From Micavibrio sp. UBA6147 (GTDB taxonomy: Bacteria > Pseudomonadota > Alphaproteobacteria > Micavibrionales > UBA1664), in assembly GCA_002423185.1 (NCBI GenBank), contig DIUX01000002.1:1-64000 (forward strand): DNA of 64,000 bases, given 5' to 3'. The notes below the pieces were generated by a model. The model was not told the origin of the DNA, searched no databases, and was given only the letters and a program-made list of their open reading frames with translations. Shown here one piece after another: positions 1 to 8,824 of the stretch. The first letter of the stretch is position 1; each line of letters starts with the position of its first letter. Made by a program: the position numbers and the translations under genes.

Positions 1-831
1 GCATGGCGCGAAACGGAACGATGGACTTGTAGTGAGGGCAACGAGGTAGCCGGAGGCGAGCGCGTCGATGACGAGGAGGATCTTGAGAACGATATCCTTC
101 TGGGCATTACCGTGAACCGCCGCGAAGGCCATCGTTACAGAGATTTTGCGGTTACGGCACTGGCGCAAACGCCGAATGTTCCGGACTGGACTTTGGAATC
201 GCCTGCAACGTGTGCCGAAACACGCGTGCGTCACCTTGGCTGTACCGACATTGTCGAAGAACGCACCTATACATCGCCGGAGCCCGGTCGCGGAAACTGG
301 GGAGGATGGTCACAGATCAGCTCAGTTGACGTTTGCGGCGGCGGCGGCGGCGATGGCGGCGGCGGCGGCGGCGGAAACTGTCTGGCTGCTGGCACTTTGA
401 TCGCCATGGCGGACGGCACGAGCAAGCCGGTTGAATTGATCGAAGCAGGCGACATGACGATTGCAGGCCGCGTCTTGCAAACCATGAAGCGGAGCTTTGA
501 CAGCGGCCTTGCACAGACGTCAGAAGGTTTGTTCATGACAGGCGGCGGATTATTTGCCTATGACGGCGTCATCGGCACTGGTCGCCACCCGATCCATACC
601 GGCAACGGACGCTGGGTCGAGCTTGGTCAATACGACAAAGCCAGCCCTGTCACCGGCGATAATGTACGGGTTGTTTATAACTTGCTTATGGAACACCATG
701 TCATTCCGGTTCTCGGCGACAGCGGAACGATCTACGCCTATGCTGACGACCTCAACAATGCCCATAACAGCGCAGAAAAAGGGCGCCTGCGTGTGAGCAT
801 TGAAGAAGGCCAAAGCGCAAAAGCGGCTTAG
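1..831 (+). CDS. Hint-domain protein, 5' end outside window
   Basis: The frame is open from the first base, so the gene starts before the window; a GTG at 112 is not needed as a start. The visible part has a Cys/Trp-containing region, then a low-complexity run of glycines with one Asp (about 340-375), then a C-terminal domain of about 150 aa. That domain begins CLAAGTLIAMADGTSKPVEL and continues with GRHPIH and HHVIPV. A Cys-led start with a 'G(T/D)xIxxxDGxxKPVExI' pattern and later H-containing blocks is typical of Hint (hedgehog/intein-like) autoprocessing domains, here at the C-terminus behind a flexible linker. Self-cleavage is therefore possible but not shown. Function of the upstream part is unknown. 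Confidence 0.7.
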   Translation, partial: AWRETERWTCSEGNEVAGGERVDDEEDLENDILLGITVNRREGHRYRDFAVTALAQTPNVPDWTLESPATCAETRVRHLGCTDIVEERTYTSPEPGRGNWGGWSQISSVDVCGGGGGDGGGGGGGNCLAAGTLIAMADGTSKPVELIEAGDMTIAGRVLQTMKRSFDSGLAQTSEGLFMTGGGLFAYDGVIGTGRHPIHTGNGRWVELGQYDKASPVTGDNVRVVYNLLMEHHVIPVLGDSGTIYAYADDLNNAHNSAEKGRLRVSIEEGQSAKAA

Positions 832-867
832 ACACGTCAAGACTGAGTAAAATACATCATGAATTTT

Positions 868-902
868 AGAGCGGAGCCAACACGGCTCCGCTCTTCGTTT
901 TC
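868..902 (+). terminator. Rho-independent terminator
   Basis: Perfect inverted repeat GAGCGGAGCC / GGCTCCGCTC (869-878, 884-893) with a 5-nt loop, extended by one A-T pair and followed by a T-rich stretch. It sits 37 bases after the stop of the Hint-domain gene. Confidence 0.85.
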
Positions 903-1046
903 GCGGCCTGTGCGTAAAACGCTTTTTTAATTATTCACTAACTTAAATACTGTTAATATTTGTGTTGTAAATTTTCTGCTATACTATAAGAGCATGACGC
1001 GATCCCGCCATATTGCATAATACAAAAAATCAAAAAGAGGCCTTTA

Positions 1047-2036
1047 ATGTACCGATATATTTTGTTTTCATCGTTTTTATTTGCGCTGTGTGTCCTGATT
1101 CCTTTACAAGACGCCCTTGCCCAGCAAAGCGCTAACCGTAAAATCGGCGCCGCCGAAATCGCAAAAATGACCGACAACAACACATTTTGGGAATTGGGCA
1201 AACTCAACCGCATTTATTTCAAGCCGGATAACAGCCTTGTTCAACAAATCAATGATGGCTGGAACGGCCTTCCCGCCGGAACGATTTTCAAAGGCACATG
1301 GACCATTAAAAACGACACTTTATGCTGGGCCTATAGCGCCGACACAGCAAGCCAGTTCAAAGTATCCTCCAGCGAAGTCTGTTTTGACGTTTACACCGAA
1401 GAACCCGCCAAAACATTCATGACCACCCATGTTGAAAACACGAGCCTCAAGCCAGTGGGCAGCGGCCCGAACGGCCCGACGATTTTCCGCCTCAACCAAT
1501 GGCACCATGACGACTATGTGATTGACCCAGCCTATGCTCCGCAAGTGGTCGAAGCACTTGAAACAATGAAGGCTTATCGTTTCCGCTATGGCGGCGCCAT
1601 TCCGGGTGGCACTATTAAACGCGAAGAAATGACCCCCGCGATGCAGGATTATTACGACATGATGGTCGACCATATCTTCTTTGTCGTGGGCGACTATATG
1701 TTCTTTGACGATACAGGCCATTATTATTGGGTTCAGGCTCCCGATATCCTCGCCGCCAAAGGCAATGTCGATGAGATGCTCAAAAAGGTACAAATCGGGC
1801 GCTGGCTTGTAAAAGACAACATCCATTGCTGGTTCATCAACAGCAATATCAGAAGCTGCGAATATATTCTTCCGCGCGGCAAGGGCTTGACCCGCGACTA
1901 TGAAGGCATTTTAGGTTTCCACCACTCTTCATTCTCACGCGTTCACGGTGAAGGCGCGGTTGGGCATATGCTCGGTGAAGACAGTGAAAGCCCAGAACTG
2001 TTTGAAAAATTGCAAGAAATGCACAAGGGAAAATAA
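1047..2036 (+). CDS. Secreted protein with two related Cys-containing repeats
   Basis: 329 aa with a clear Sec signal peptide (hydrophobic residues 4-24, cleavage plausible after ALA-Q at about residue 25), so the product is probably periplasmic or exported. Start ATG is preceded by AAAGAGG at a good distance. The mature protein contains the same short pattern twice. Near residue 83 it reads GTWTIKNDTLCWAY with a second Cys about 20 residues later; near residue 248 it reads GRWLVKDNIHCWFI with a second Cys soon after. This suggests two copies of a small disulfide-stabilised beta domain. I do not recognise the family. It stands alone between two terminators. Confidence 0.85.
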   Translation: MYRYILFSSFLFALCVLIPLQDALAQQSANRKIGAAEIAKMTDNNTFWELGKLNRIYFKPDNSLVQQINDGWNGLPAGTIFKGTWTIKNDTLCWAYSADTASQFKVSSSEVCFDVYTEEPAKTFMTTHVENTSLKPVGSGPNGPTIFRLNQWHHDDYVIDPAYAPQVVEALETMKAYRFRYGGAIPGGTIKREEMTPAMQDYYDMMVDHIFFVVGDYMFFDDTGHYYWVQAPDILAAKGNVDEMLKKVQIGRWLVKDNIHCWFINSNIRSCEYILPRGKGLTRDYEGILGFHHSSFSRVHGEGAVGHMLGEDSESPELFEKLQEMHKGK

Positions 2037-2070
2037 TAGTTCCGTGTCGCATATACGCATAAAAATTCAA

Positions 2071-2100
2071 AAAGGGCACCGCGCAGGTGCCCTTTTTATT
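2071..2100 (+). terminator. Rho-independent terminator
   Basis: AAAGGGCACC and GGTGCCCTTT form a 10-bp stem with a GCGCA loop and a T run. It ends the single-gene unit of the secreted protein. Confidence 0.9.
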
Positions 2101-2139
2101 ATGCGCCGATTACATGCGCGGACAACCAAACAAGGCCGT

Positions 2140-2535
2140 TTATCGAGGGCGCCAATTGGGTCGGCCTTCCAAGGCCTGCTTGCGTATATTGTCATCCACG
2201 GTGCTGTATGCCGAGCGTTCGCTCAAGGCCTTGGCGTAATGATCTTGGAAAACCTCAAATTCGAAACAAACCGTGTAAACCCCGATATCCTTAATATGAA
2301 CATCCGTCCATAGCGGATTATCGGCATTTTGAATCGCGAATTGGATATCATCGGGGTCACACGCCGCGAGGACAAAAACATCGCGATTATAATACTCATC
2401 ACTATAGCCCTTGCCATTGTCGTTTGGCCTGCGCATAGCGGAGGTCTTTACAATCGGTATTGTGAATCTGAGTTTCAGGTCAGATTCAGTATCATTCTTT
2501 TTTGCCGCAAATGCTGCGCTTGCGCTTTTCATCAT
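2140..2535 (-). CDS. Hypothetical protein, 131 aa
   Basis: Opposite strand to both neighbours. ATG-ATG start with AAAGGG upstream on the minus strand supports translation. The sequence is soluble, rich in Asp/Asn/Tyr (for example DEYYNRDVFVLAACDPDD), with no signal peptide or membrane segment. A plus-strand ORF overlaps it, but the minus frame has the better start. I do not recognise a family; a short real gene or a remnant are both possible. Confidence 0.5.
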   Translation of the reverse strand: MMKSASAAFAAKKNDTESDLKLRFTIPIVKTSAMRRPNDNGKGYSDEYYNRDVFVLAACDPDDIQFAIQNADNPLWTDVHIKDIGVYTVCFEFEVFQDHYAKALSERSAYSTVDDNIRKQALEGRPNWRPR

Positions 2536-2789
2536 TGAGCCCTTTTTATTATCTCGGCATTTGGTGGATGATTTTATGCATCAACACCCTCGCCGAATGA
2601 CGGTTTATCTGTTAAACCATAGCCGCAAACATTATGTCAATAAATGCGTTGCCGACACCAATCCCTTGAACAAAAAACTTGATATTTGCCATAACAATCA
2701 ATATAAGGAAAAATTAAGTTTTATTGGCTTTTATGCGAACACTTAAAACAGTCAAACAGATGTTTGCAACAACGAAGAAAGAAAAGTTC

Positions 2790-2990
2790 ATGCAAAATAT
2801 TCACATTCAGACCGACCATGACACAGATAAACAAGGCAAAATTGAACGCGTGATGCACGACCTCGGTGTCACATTCGAAACGGCCGTTGAACGCGAAAGC
2901 ATCTTGTATACAGCCACTGTCAATGTCGGCACGGCACAAGCCATTGAAACCAAAACCGCCCCTTATGTAACCTCTTTCAAAATAATCTAG
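2790..2990 (+). CDS. Small hypothetical protein ahead of the paralogue array
   Basis: 66 aa if started at the ATG preceded by a purine-rich stretch (GAAAGAAAAG); ATGs at 2733 and 2760 would add up to 19 residues but have no convincing ribosome site. The product is small and soluble, with an acidic first half and VGTAQAIETKTAPY in the second. It ends 36 bases before the first member of the six-gene array and could be the first gene of that transcript. Family not recognised. Confidence 0.5.
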   Translation: MQNIHIQTDHDTDKQGKIERVMHDLGVTFETAVERESILYTATVNVGTAQAIETKTAPYVTSFKII

Positions 2991-3026
2991 AACTGACGAA
3001 AAGGAGAGGCGAGAAGGACGGATTTC

Positions 3027-3917
3027 ATGGCGGACAAACCGGTTGATAGCCCAGAGGTCGGGTGGTATTCGAAGACATTCGGAGCCCACGCCGCGCCCGA
3101 TTCCACAGGCCGCATCGTGCGCGAGCAAATGGGCAAAGGGGTGGCTATTATTCAGTATAAGGACGGAGGATCCGCCCTGAAAAGCCTTATTGCCGGCGCC
3201 ATCATTGCCGCGCCCGTGCTGTATTCCCTCGACAAAGCCGAAGTCAATGTGGATGCGCAAAGCATTGAAGCGGGCTATGAGCAAACACTGAGCTCCGACA
3301 TTGGCTATCGCGCCGGACATTTCCAAAGAGACAATGTCACCGTGATCGTCGAGCATGATAACGGCCTGTACCGCGTCTACACCGCCCCGACGGACGGCAC
3401 CGAACGCGGCAACACATGGCAATATGTGAGTGACCCGTCAGAAGCCACCCGCCTGATCGCACAATTCGCACAAGCAGTCGAAGGAAAAATCGGCACATTA
3501 AGCGGAGATTTCAGCCGCACCCCGCCCTATGACCCGCGCTTGGTTCGGTTTGACGACGTCACCCGCGTTTTCCAAGATCCCGAAGACGGCACAAGCATTC
3601 ACCGCAAAAGCACGCAAGAAAGCAATAATTTTCTAGGCGCCAACTTGCGGCAGGAATATACACAAGCCTTGAGCGAACTCCGCACCGCCATTTCCGCAGT
3701 CGCCGATGGCCAATACGGATTCCGTGACGGGGAAATAGCCGCCGAGCAACCCGAAATCACCCCGCGAGAAACCATCGCGGAAAGAGCCACCCTTACCGCA
3801 ATATTCATCGGCGGATATATCGCCTTGGGCGGCTTGATCGGTGTGGTCAGAACCACAGGCGCCCTCGCCGCACGCGGGCACAGACGCCGCCGCGAGAAAA
3901 AAATGGACAATAAGTGA
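3027..3917 (+). CDS. Array paralogue 1: two-TM protein with basic C-tail
   Basis: 296 aa; AAGGA upstream of ATG. Layout shared by all six members: short hydrophilic N-terminus starting MAD, one TM (about 51-69), a roughly 185-residue domain, a second TM (about 255-276) and an Arg-rich tail (HRRRREKK). With a cytoplasmic basic tail and two TMs the middle domain should face the periplasm. Recurrent motifs in the domain are GYRA, VIVEHDNGLYRVY, YVSDPSEA, VRFDDVTRVFQD and a terminal DGQYGF. No enzymatic motif is evident and the family is not one I recognise. It leads a tight run of like genes (50 bases to the next), suggesting an operon of diverged duplicates. Confidence 0.85.
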   Translation: MADKPVDSPEVGWYSKTFGAHAAPDSTGRIVREQMGKGVAIIQYKDGGSALKSLIAGAIIAAPVLYSLDKAEVNVDAQSIEAGYEQTLSSDIGYRAGHFQRDNVTVIVEHDNGLYRVYTAPTDGTERGNTWQYVSDPSEATRLIAQFAQAVEGKIGTLSGDFSRTPPYDPRLVRFDDVTRVFQDPEDGTSIHRKSTQESNNFLGANLRQEYTQALSELRTAISAVADGQYGFRDGEIAAEQPEITPRETIAERATLTAIFIGGYIALGGLIGVVRTTGALAARGHRRRREKKMDNK

Positions 3918-3967
3918 TAAACAAAGCCAGACAACCAAGACAACAAAGTTAAACAGGAACAACCCTC

Positions 3968-4861
3968 ATGGCCGACAAACATATGGACAAACCGGAAGAG
4001 CGCGGCTTTAAAGCCGAAGCGCGGCGTGTGTTTTCCGCCTATGAATACCCCCGCACCGCCATCGGAACCATCAGCCGCGAAATGATGTCCGGCGCAACAT
4101 TGAAAACCGCGAGTGGATTTCACGTTGCGGCGCCGATCATGATTTCCGGCACTGTTTTGGGAGCCATAGTCGGTATAGGGATAAGCGGCGAAACACTGAA
4201 TCTCCGCGGCGAAAATAACCGCAGCCCAATTGCCTATGGCCTTCAGAATGATTTCGGGTATGAAGCGTTACAAATTGCGCCTGACAAAACTCTGGTTTTG
4301 GTGCGGGATCACGACCATTACCGCGCCTTCAGAGTGACTGAAAAAAGCGGCGAACGGGAATGGACATATATCCCCGACCCGAATGCTGCCTTTTTTGAAG
4401 TCGCGACAGCCACACAGGCCTTGCAAGAATACAGCGCCTTTTTAAGAAATATTAATGGCACCGCCCCGACCATGCCGCCAAGTTTGATGCGTTACGATTA
4501 TATTTCAACACTCTACCAAGACCCCAACAGCGAAGAGTACCAGCGCAGCGTATCGGCGGCACAGGCCGTGAATCCCGCTCAAGGGCAACTCGTCGCTCAT
4601 TATGAAACGGCCATCCAATCATGGCGAAACGCAGCCGAGAACATTCGCGACGGCGCATACGGATTTGACGCAGACGGCTTGCCGAGCGACACGACAAAAA
4701 TAGAAAACCAACGGCAAATGCATTTTTTGCAGGGATTTTTGGTTCCCACCATTATGGCTGCTGCGCTGACGCTTGGGATTGGCTTACCCATTGGCGCAGT
4801 TCGCAGCGGCAATGCGCTGTACCGCCGCAGACGGAATAAACAATCACCAAAACTCGATTAG
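3968..4861 (+). CDS. Array paralogue 2: two-TM protein with basic C-tail
   Basis: 297 aa with CAGGAA before the ATG. TM segments at about 55-73 and 257-278, then RRRRNK. It repeats the array signature: FGYEAL, LVLVRDHDHYRAF, YIPDPNAA, MRYDYISTLYQD and RDGAYGF. Similarity to its neighbours is confined to these blocks; the intervening sequence differs almost completely, so the duplications are old or evolving fast. Function unknown; a membrane-anchored periplasmic domain is inferred. Confidence 0.85.
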   Translation: MADKHMDKPEERGFKAEARRVFSAYEYPRTAIGTISREMMSGATLKTASGFHVAAPIMISGTVLGAIVGIGISGETLNLRGENNRSPIAYGLQNDFGYEALQIAPDKTLVLVRDHDHYRAFRVTEKSGEREWTYIPDPNAAFFEVATATQALQEYSAFLRNINGTAPTMPPSLMRYDYISTLYQDPNSEEYQRSVSAAQAVNPAQGQLVAHYETAIQSWRNAAENIRDGAYGFDADGLPSDTTKIENQRQMHFLQGFLVPTIMAAALTLGIGLPIGAVRSGNALYRRRRNKQSPKLD

Positions 4862-4903
4862 AAGCCCCCTGAAGCAAGCAAGAAAGAAACAGGAAGAATT
4901 ACA

Positions 4904-5812
4904 ATGGCCGATAGTGAAAAAGACGTTCCCGAAAACCAAGGCATCAAAGGCGTATGGAACCATACACTAGGGCGCAAAGATGAAAAAGGACGCTCGGTAT
5001 CCAGCATCGCGCTCGGCAGTGGCCTTTCGCATGTTTTTGCCGACGGTGATGGTGAAGCGTTTACTATGCTCCTGACCCTCTCCGCCTTTGCAGTCGGCAT
5101 TGGAACGCTGGGGGTTGAGGTTGGCGAGTATTTTTTATGGTCTGCGCAGGACGATGCGGCGATCTCCGCCCCCCTCGCCTCCGCCGAAACACCAAACGGA
5201 TATTCCGCCATCGTCGGCGGCGGACAGAACGGAACGATCCATATCCTCGTCAGAACAAACGATACATGGCGAGTCTATGAAAAATCATCCGGCGCCGAAG
5301 CGCGTTTTGTGGACGACCCGATTGCCGCCCTGCAAATAGCCCGCACCGTCAATGGCGCCCTTGCAGTTGCCCAGCAACAATCCGCCAGCCCAAGCGGACA
5401 CTTGGACAACCTTCCGCGCGATGTATCATTCACCGATGTTTCAAGGCCTTATGCGGTGAAAGATGACGCAGACCAATACGCAGTGCGCTATTTCGACAAC
5501 CAGCAATTAATCGCCAATACCGGCGAAGCCATTCCGGCACGATATGAAAGACTTCAATCCATCTGGGCTCAGGCAGAAAGCGACATTCGCGGCGGCAAAT
5601 ACGGATTTACCGCGGCCGAGTTTTCAGCCATGGAAGAGCCGGATCGATTCTTCGTCGATGGCGGCTTGACGACCGCAAAATATATTGGCGGCGGCATTGG
5701 CGCGCTGTGGCTGCTTATTGCCTTTGGCATAGGAACCGCAGAGGCCGTCCAAAGAACATCCCCAAGCCACCGAACAAGCAACAGCGGACGCAGCCCGCGC
5801 AGCAAACGATAG
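4904..5812 (+). CDS. Array paralogue 3: two-TM protein with basic C-tail
   Basis: 302 aa, AGGAAG before ATG, 42 bases after paralogue 2. N-terminus MADSEKD, TM1 about 59-79, TM2 about 264-286 and a Ser/Arg-rich tail. Conserved blocks are NGYSAIV, ILVRTNDTWRVYE, FVDDPIAA, VSFTDVSRPYAVKD and RGGKYGF. The blocks appear in the same order and spacing as in the other members. No catalytic motif seen. Confidence 0.85.
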   Translation: MADSEKDVPENQGIKGVWNHTLGRKDEKGRSVSSIALGSGLSHVFADGDGEAFTMLLTLSAFAVGIGTLGVEVGEYFLWSAQDDAAISAPLASAETPNGYSAIVGGGQNGTIHILVRTNDTWRVYEKSSGAEARFVDDPIAALQIARTVNGALAVAQQQSASPSGHLDNLPRDVSFTDVSRPYAVKDDADQYAVRYFDNQQLIANTGEAIPARYERLQSIWAQAESDIRGGKYGFTAAEFSAMEEPDRFFVDGGLTTAKYIGGGIGALWLLIAFGIGTAEAVQRTSPSHRTSNSGRSPRSKR

Positions 5813-5889
5813 AGCCGCATCAAAAAACTTGCCGCACGCGGCGTAATGAAATATGAAAACATTCAATAAACCGATAAAGGAATACGACC

Positions 5890-6792
5890 ATGGCCGATAA
5901 ACCATCCGACAGCCCTGAATTCAAAAAAGAGCAAGTCCGCATGGCCGCCGAAAACGCAGGCGATTCCGTTGCCGCCGGCGTTGGACACATGTTTAAAACA
6001 TGGCTGTGCTATGACGAAAAAAAGCGGAGCTTTAGACCCGTCGGCACGCTGATTGATTTGGCGTTGATAAGCTGTGTCACCGGTTTTGTCTATGACGTCG
6101 CCAACGACATGACCTTCCCCGACCCCGGGCATGATTCGGTTTTGGAGCAATCATTGAAGCTCAGCGACAGCGGGCAAGGCTATCAAGCCCTCGTCGCCGA
6201 AGCGGGCGGCGCGCCGATTGTGATTGTCCGCGGCGAAAGCGGCGGGTATCAACTCTACCGCGAAGAAGCAGGCCCCGAAGGCACACGCGAACTCACCCTC
6301 ATCACCAACCGTGCAGAAGCAGCCTTGGTCATGGAACGCGTTGCAAACGCACTGGATGCCGCGCAAGCAACAACGGAAGGCAGCGAAGCGGCAGCAGGCT
6401 TCACACCTTATGAAATTCGCTATGACGATATTTCCGTTGCGTATAAGGACAGAGGCGATATTCAAAGACAAGTCACCCGCCCCAGCCTGAACGCAGCCAA
6501 CCCAAGCGCCCTGACCCCCGCCACCGCCGGCGCGATTTCCGACATATGGCAAGAAGCCGCCACAAATGTCAGAGCCGGACAAACGGAATATGGCATTCCG
6601 CGTGCCACCGCACAAAGCCTTCAGGAACAAGAAGATTTTGACAAGAATTTCAGTGATGGATGGAAATATTCCATGCTTGGTTTTATTGGCCTGCGGTTCC
6701 TGAGCGGCCTAGTGGGCGGTGTCGCGGTCGGCGCATCCCAAGCCAGCGCCGGACGCAGACGCCGCAAGGCACTGGAAAACCGCTATAGATAG
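5890..6792 (+). CDS. Array paralogue 4: two-TM protein with basic C-tail
   Basis: 300 aa, AAAGGA before ATG. The N-terminal cytoplasmic part is longer than average; TM1 is about 54-71 and TM2 about 258-281, with GRRRRKALENRYR at the end. Array blocks are QGYQALV, IVIVRGESGGYQLY, ITNRAEA, IRYDDISVAYKD and RAGQTEYGI. It is the last gene before a strong terminator, so the first transcription unit of the array covers paralogues 1-4. Confidence 0.85.
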   Translation: MADKPSDSPEFKKEQVRMAAENAGDSVAAGVGHMFKTWLCYDEKKRSFRPVGTLIDLALISCVTGFVYDVANDMTFPDPGHDSVLEQSLKLSDSGQGYQALVAEAGGAPIVIVRGESGGYQLYREEAGPEGTRELTLITNRAEAALVMERVANALDAAQATTEGSEAAAGFTPYEIRYDDISVAYKDRGDIQRQVTRPSLNAANPSALTPATAGAISDIWQEAATNVRAGQTEYGIPRATAQSLQEQEDFDKNFSDGWKYSMLGFIGLRFLSGLVGGVAVGASQASAGRRRRKALENRYR

Positions 6793-6866
6793 GCCCTTAG
6801 GCGGCTTTGTACGGCGGCCGCGCGTTGACGCTTATCTTGGAGCGCTTCACCCCCTCGTGTAATTTG

Positions 6867-6900
6867 AAAGCCCCCGCCACGAGAAGCGGGGGTTTTCTTA
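6867..6900 (+). terminator. Terminator splitting the paralogue array
   Basis: CCCCCGC / GCGGGGG stem extended by A-T pairs, followed by TTTTCTTATTCTTTTC. It separates paralogues 1-4 from 5-6. Confidence 0.85.
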
Positions 6901-6908
6901 TTCTTTTC

Positions 6909-6937
6909 TTGACTTTTCACAGAGCGATCATTATTTT
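6909..6937 (+). promoter_or_regulatory. Predicted promoter for paralogue 5 unit
   Basis: TTGACT, a 17-nt spacer and TATTTT just after the terminator and 39 bases before the next ATG. The -10 match is only partial. Confidence 0.45.
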
Positions 6938-6975
6938 CCATAGTGTATGAAAAAGAGTAAGGCAAGAGCTCAAAA

Positions 6976-7818
6976 ATGGCCGACCGTGAACACGACCACC
7001 CATCGAATAAAGGACTGAAAAGGATCGGTAAATCCCTGTTCGGAACCCCGTCGCATGGCCCATCCATAAGCACGATCGCGAAACAGGAATTCGGAAAAAG
7101 ACTGTCACCCGCCAAGCTTTTTGCACCCGTCCTTATTTGCATACCCATCGGAATTATCAGCTCGCTCGCCACAGGCGTAACCGCCAAATTTATCGCTATT
7201 GACCAGCATGTCAGCAACACATCAGACCCCGCCTTTCGAGGCTATCAAGCCATGTCGTTATCCGGCGCGAACGAACCAACAATCGTTCTGGCATTGGAAG
7301 GAAGCCAGTATGTGGTTTACATTCAGGCAAGGGATGCAACGCGCCTTGATATGGTCGAAGACGGATCAGAAGCCGTCAACTATATCAACCGCATGACAGC
7401 GGCTCTGGAGGCGCAGCAACAAGCCATCGCGAACAATCAGGCCGTAGACTCCGCATTGCGGTTCTATACCTACCACGACATGACAATCGCCTATAAATAC
7501 GACAACGGGGACGATGTGAGCTTTCATCGTCGCTATGAAAGCGTCGACACGTTGAGGATTAACAATACGCCGATTCAAACATTGATCGATTCTTCCCTCG
7601 CACAGTGGCAAGTAGCGCGAAGCGCAATACTCGAAAACGGATACGGCTATTCACCGCAAAGCATTGCGGCGCTGCCCGACCGTCACGATGCTGTTGATGA
7701 TGCGAGAACCGGATTAGCCGTGGGCGCGGCTCTCCCATTACTTGGGTATTTATCGCTTATGGGATTTGCCGCCGGTGGCGCGACCATGCGGCGCGCCCGC
7801 CAAAGAAAACCGTCCTGA
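6976..7818 (+). CDS. Array paralogue 5: two-TM protein with basic C-tail
   Basis: 280 aa, the shortest member. N-terminus MADREHDHPSNKG; TM1 about 50-69; TM2 about 246-270; tail RRARQRKPS. Conserved blocks are RGYQAM, IVLALEGSQYVVY, EDGSEAVNY, YTYHDMTIAYKYD and ENGYGYS. It starts the second transcription unit of the array, with GCAAGAGCTC upstream of the ATG, only a moderate ribosome site. Function unknown. Confidence 0.85.
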   Translation: MADREHDHPSNKGLKRIGKSLFGTPSHGPSISTIAKQEFGKRLSPAKLFAPVLICIPIGIISSLATGVTAKFIAIDQHVSNTSDPAFRGYQAMSLSGANEPTIVLALEGSQYVVYIQARDATRLDMVEDGSEAVNYINRMTAALEAQQQAIANNQAVDSALRFYTYHDMTIAYKYDNGDDVSFHRRYESVDTLRINNTPIQTLIDSSLAQWQVARSAILENGYGYSPQSIAALPDRHDAVDDARTGLAVGAALPLLGYLSLMGFAAGGATMRRARQRKPS

Positions 7819-7841
7819 AGCAACGAAAGAAAACGCAGCAA

Positions 7842-8774
7842 ATGGCCGATAAAAACCACGACATTCCACTCCCCAAAGGCCTTGGCAACAAGGCCGCGCA
7901 TATATTGACCGGCGGGGACAAAGAAACAACCGTGTCCGGCATGCTGCAAGATGCATTCATAAGCGGCATTGGACTGGGGCACAGCGACAGAGCGGGTCTC
8001 GGGGTCTTTGGCGTTGGCGCCTTGAGCGTCCTGACATTTATGTTCACCGCCATGAATAATGAATCGCATTATATTGCTAACCCCCAAGAATTGGTGAGCG
8101 GCGAAGCCGTCTTGGCCTATGGCATGAACACACCGCGAGGATACCACGCCATACAACCCGCCGCGGAAGAACCGGCCTATGTACTCGTCCACGACAACGC
8201 GATTGGTCAATACGCCCTTTATCAAACCGCACAAACAGACCATGGGCATTCAATGCAGTATATTGAGTCCCCCATGCGGGCGTGGGACATTATTGGCGAC
8301 ATTGCCCATTCTTTATCAACGCTGAACACCGCGATTGAGCGTCAAGATACATTGTCCCAAGGGATTCCGAGTTTTGTTCAATTCGAGCAAATCGGCGGCT
8401 TCACACCGGATGATAATGACCACCCGCTTTCCCGCATCATTAAGAATTTTCAAAGCGCAGACTCCGCCCCCGCCAGTATGAGCGCAGAGATAAACGCAGC
8501 ATTCAACCATTGGTCACAGGCCGCAATGGCGGTTTCCTCGGGTCATTACGGCCTGTCTGTAGAAGAAACGCAAGAAACCATCGAAACAAATGAAATCAGC
8601 CCGACATGGCAAGCCGCCAAAGACGGCGCGAGCAACACTGGCCGGCTGATCGGCGGATATTTAGGGTTGGTGCTGCTACTGGGCGGCGTCAATTTCATCG
8701 GACGCGTGAGTGACGCACGCAACGGAAGACCGCAAAGAAATGGCCTGATACGCCAACCCCAAAGAAACACATAA
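7842..8774 (+). CDS. Array paralogue 6: two-TM protein with basic C-tail
   Basis: 310 aa, only 23 bases after paralogue 5. N-terminus MADKNHDIPLPKG; TM1 about 57-73; TM2 about 267-287; tail rich in Arg/Gln. Blocks are RGYHAI, YVLVHDNAIGQYALYQ, YIESPMRA, VQFEQIGGFTPDD and SSGHYGL. It is the most divergent in the fourth block, where the usual Asp-Asp becomes Glu-Gln. It is followed by two small soluble proteins of a different family. Confidence 0.85.
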   Translation: MADKNHDIPLPKGLGNKAAHILTGGDKETTVSGMLQDAFISGIGLGHSDRAGLGVFGVGALSVLTFMFTAMNNESHYIANPQELVSGEAVLAYGMNTPRGYHAIQPAAEEPAYVLVHDNAIGQYALYQTAQTDHGHSMQYIESPMRAWDIIGDIAHSLSTLNTAIERQDTLSQGIPSFVQFEQIGGFTPDDNDHPLSRIIKNFQSADSAPASMSAEINAAFNHWSQAAMAVSSGHYGLSVEETQETIETNEISPTWQAAKDGASNTGRLIGGYLGLVLLLGGVNFIGRVSDARNGRPQRNGLIRQPQRNT

Positions 8775-8824
8775 ATATAAACAAACCAAGCGCCCGATAT
8801 ACGGCTCTGAAAAAGGACATGCAG

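Noticed and set aside
2411..2746. 111-aa plus-strand frame overlapping the 131-aa minus-strand gene
   Set aside because: No ribosome site and a Phe/Leu/His-rich unfolded-looking sequence.
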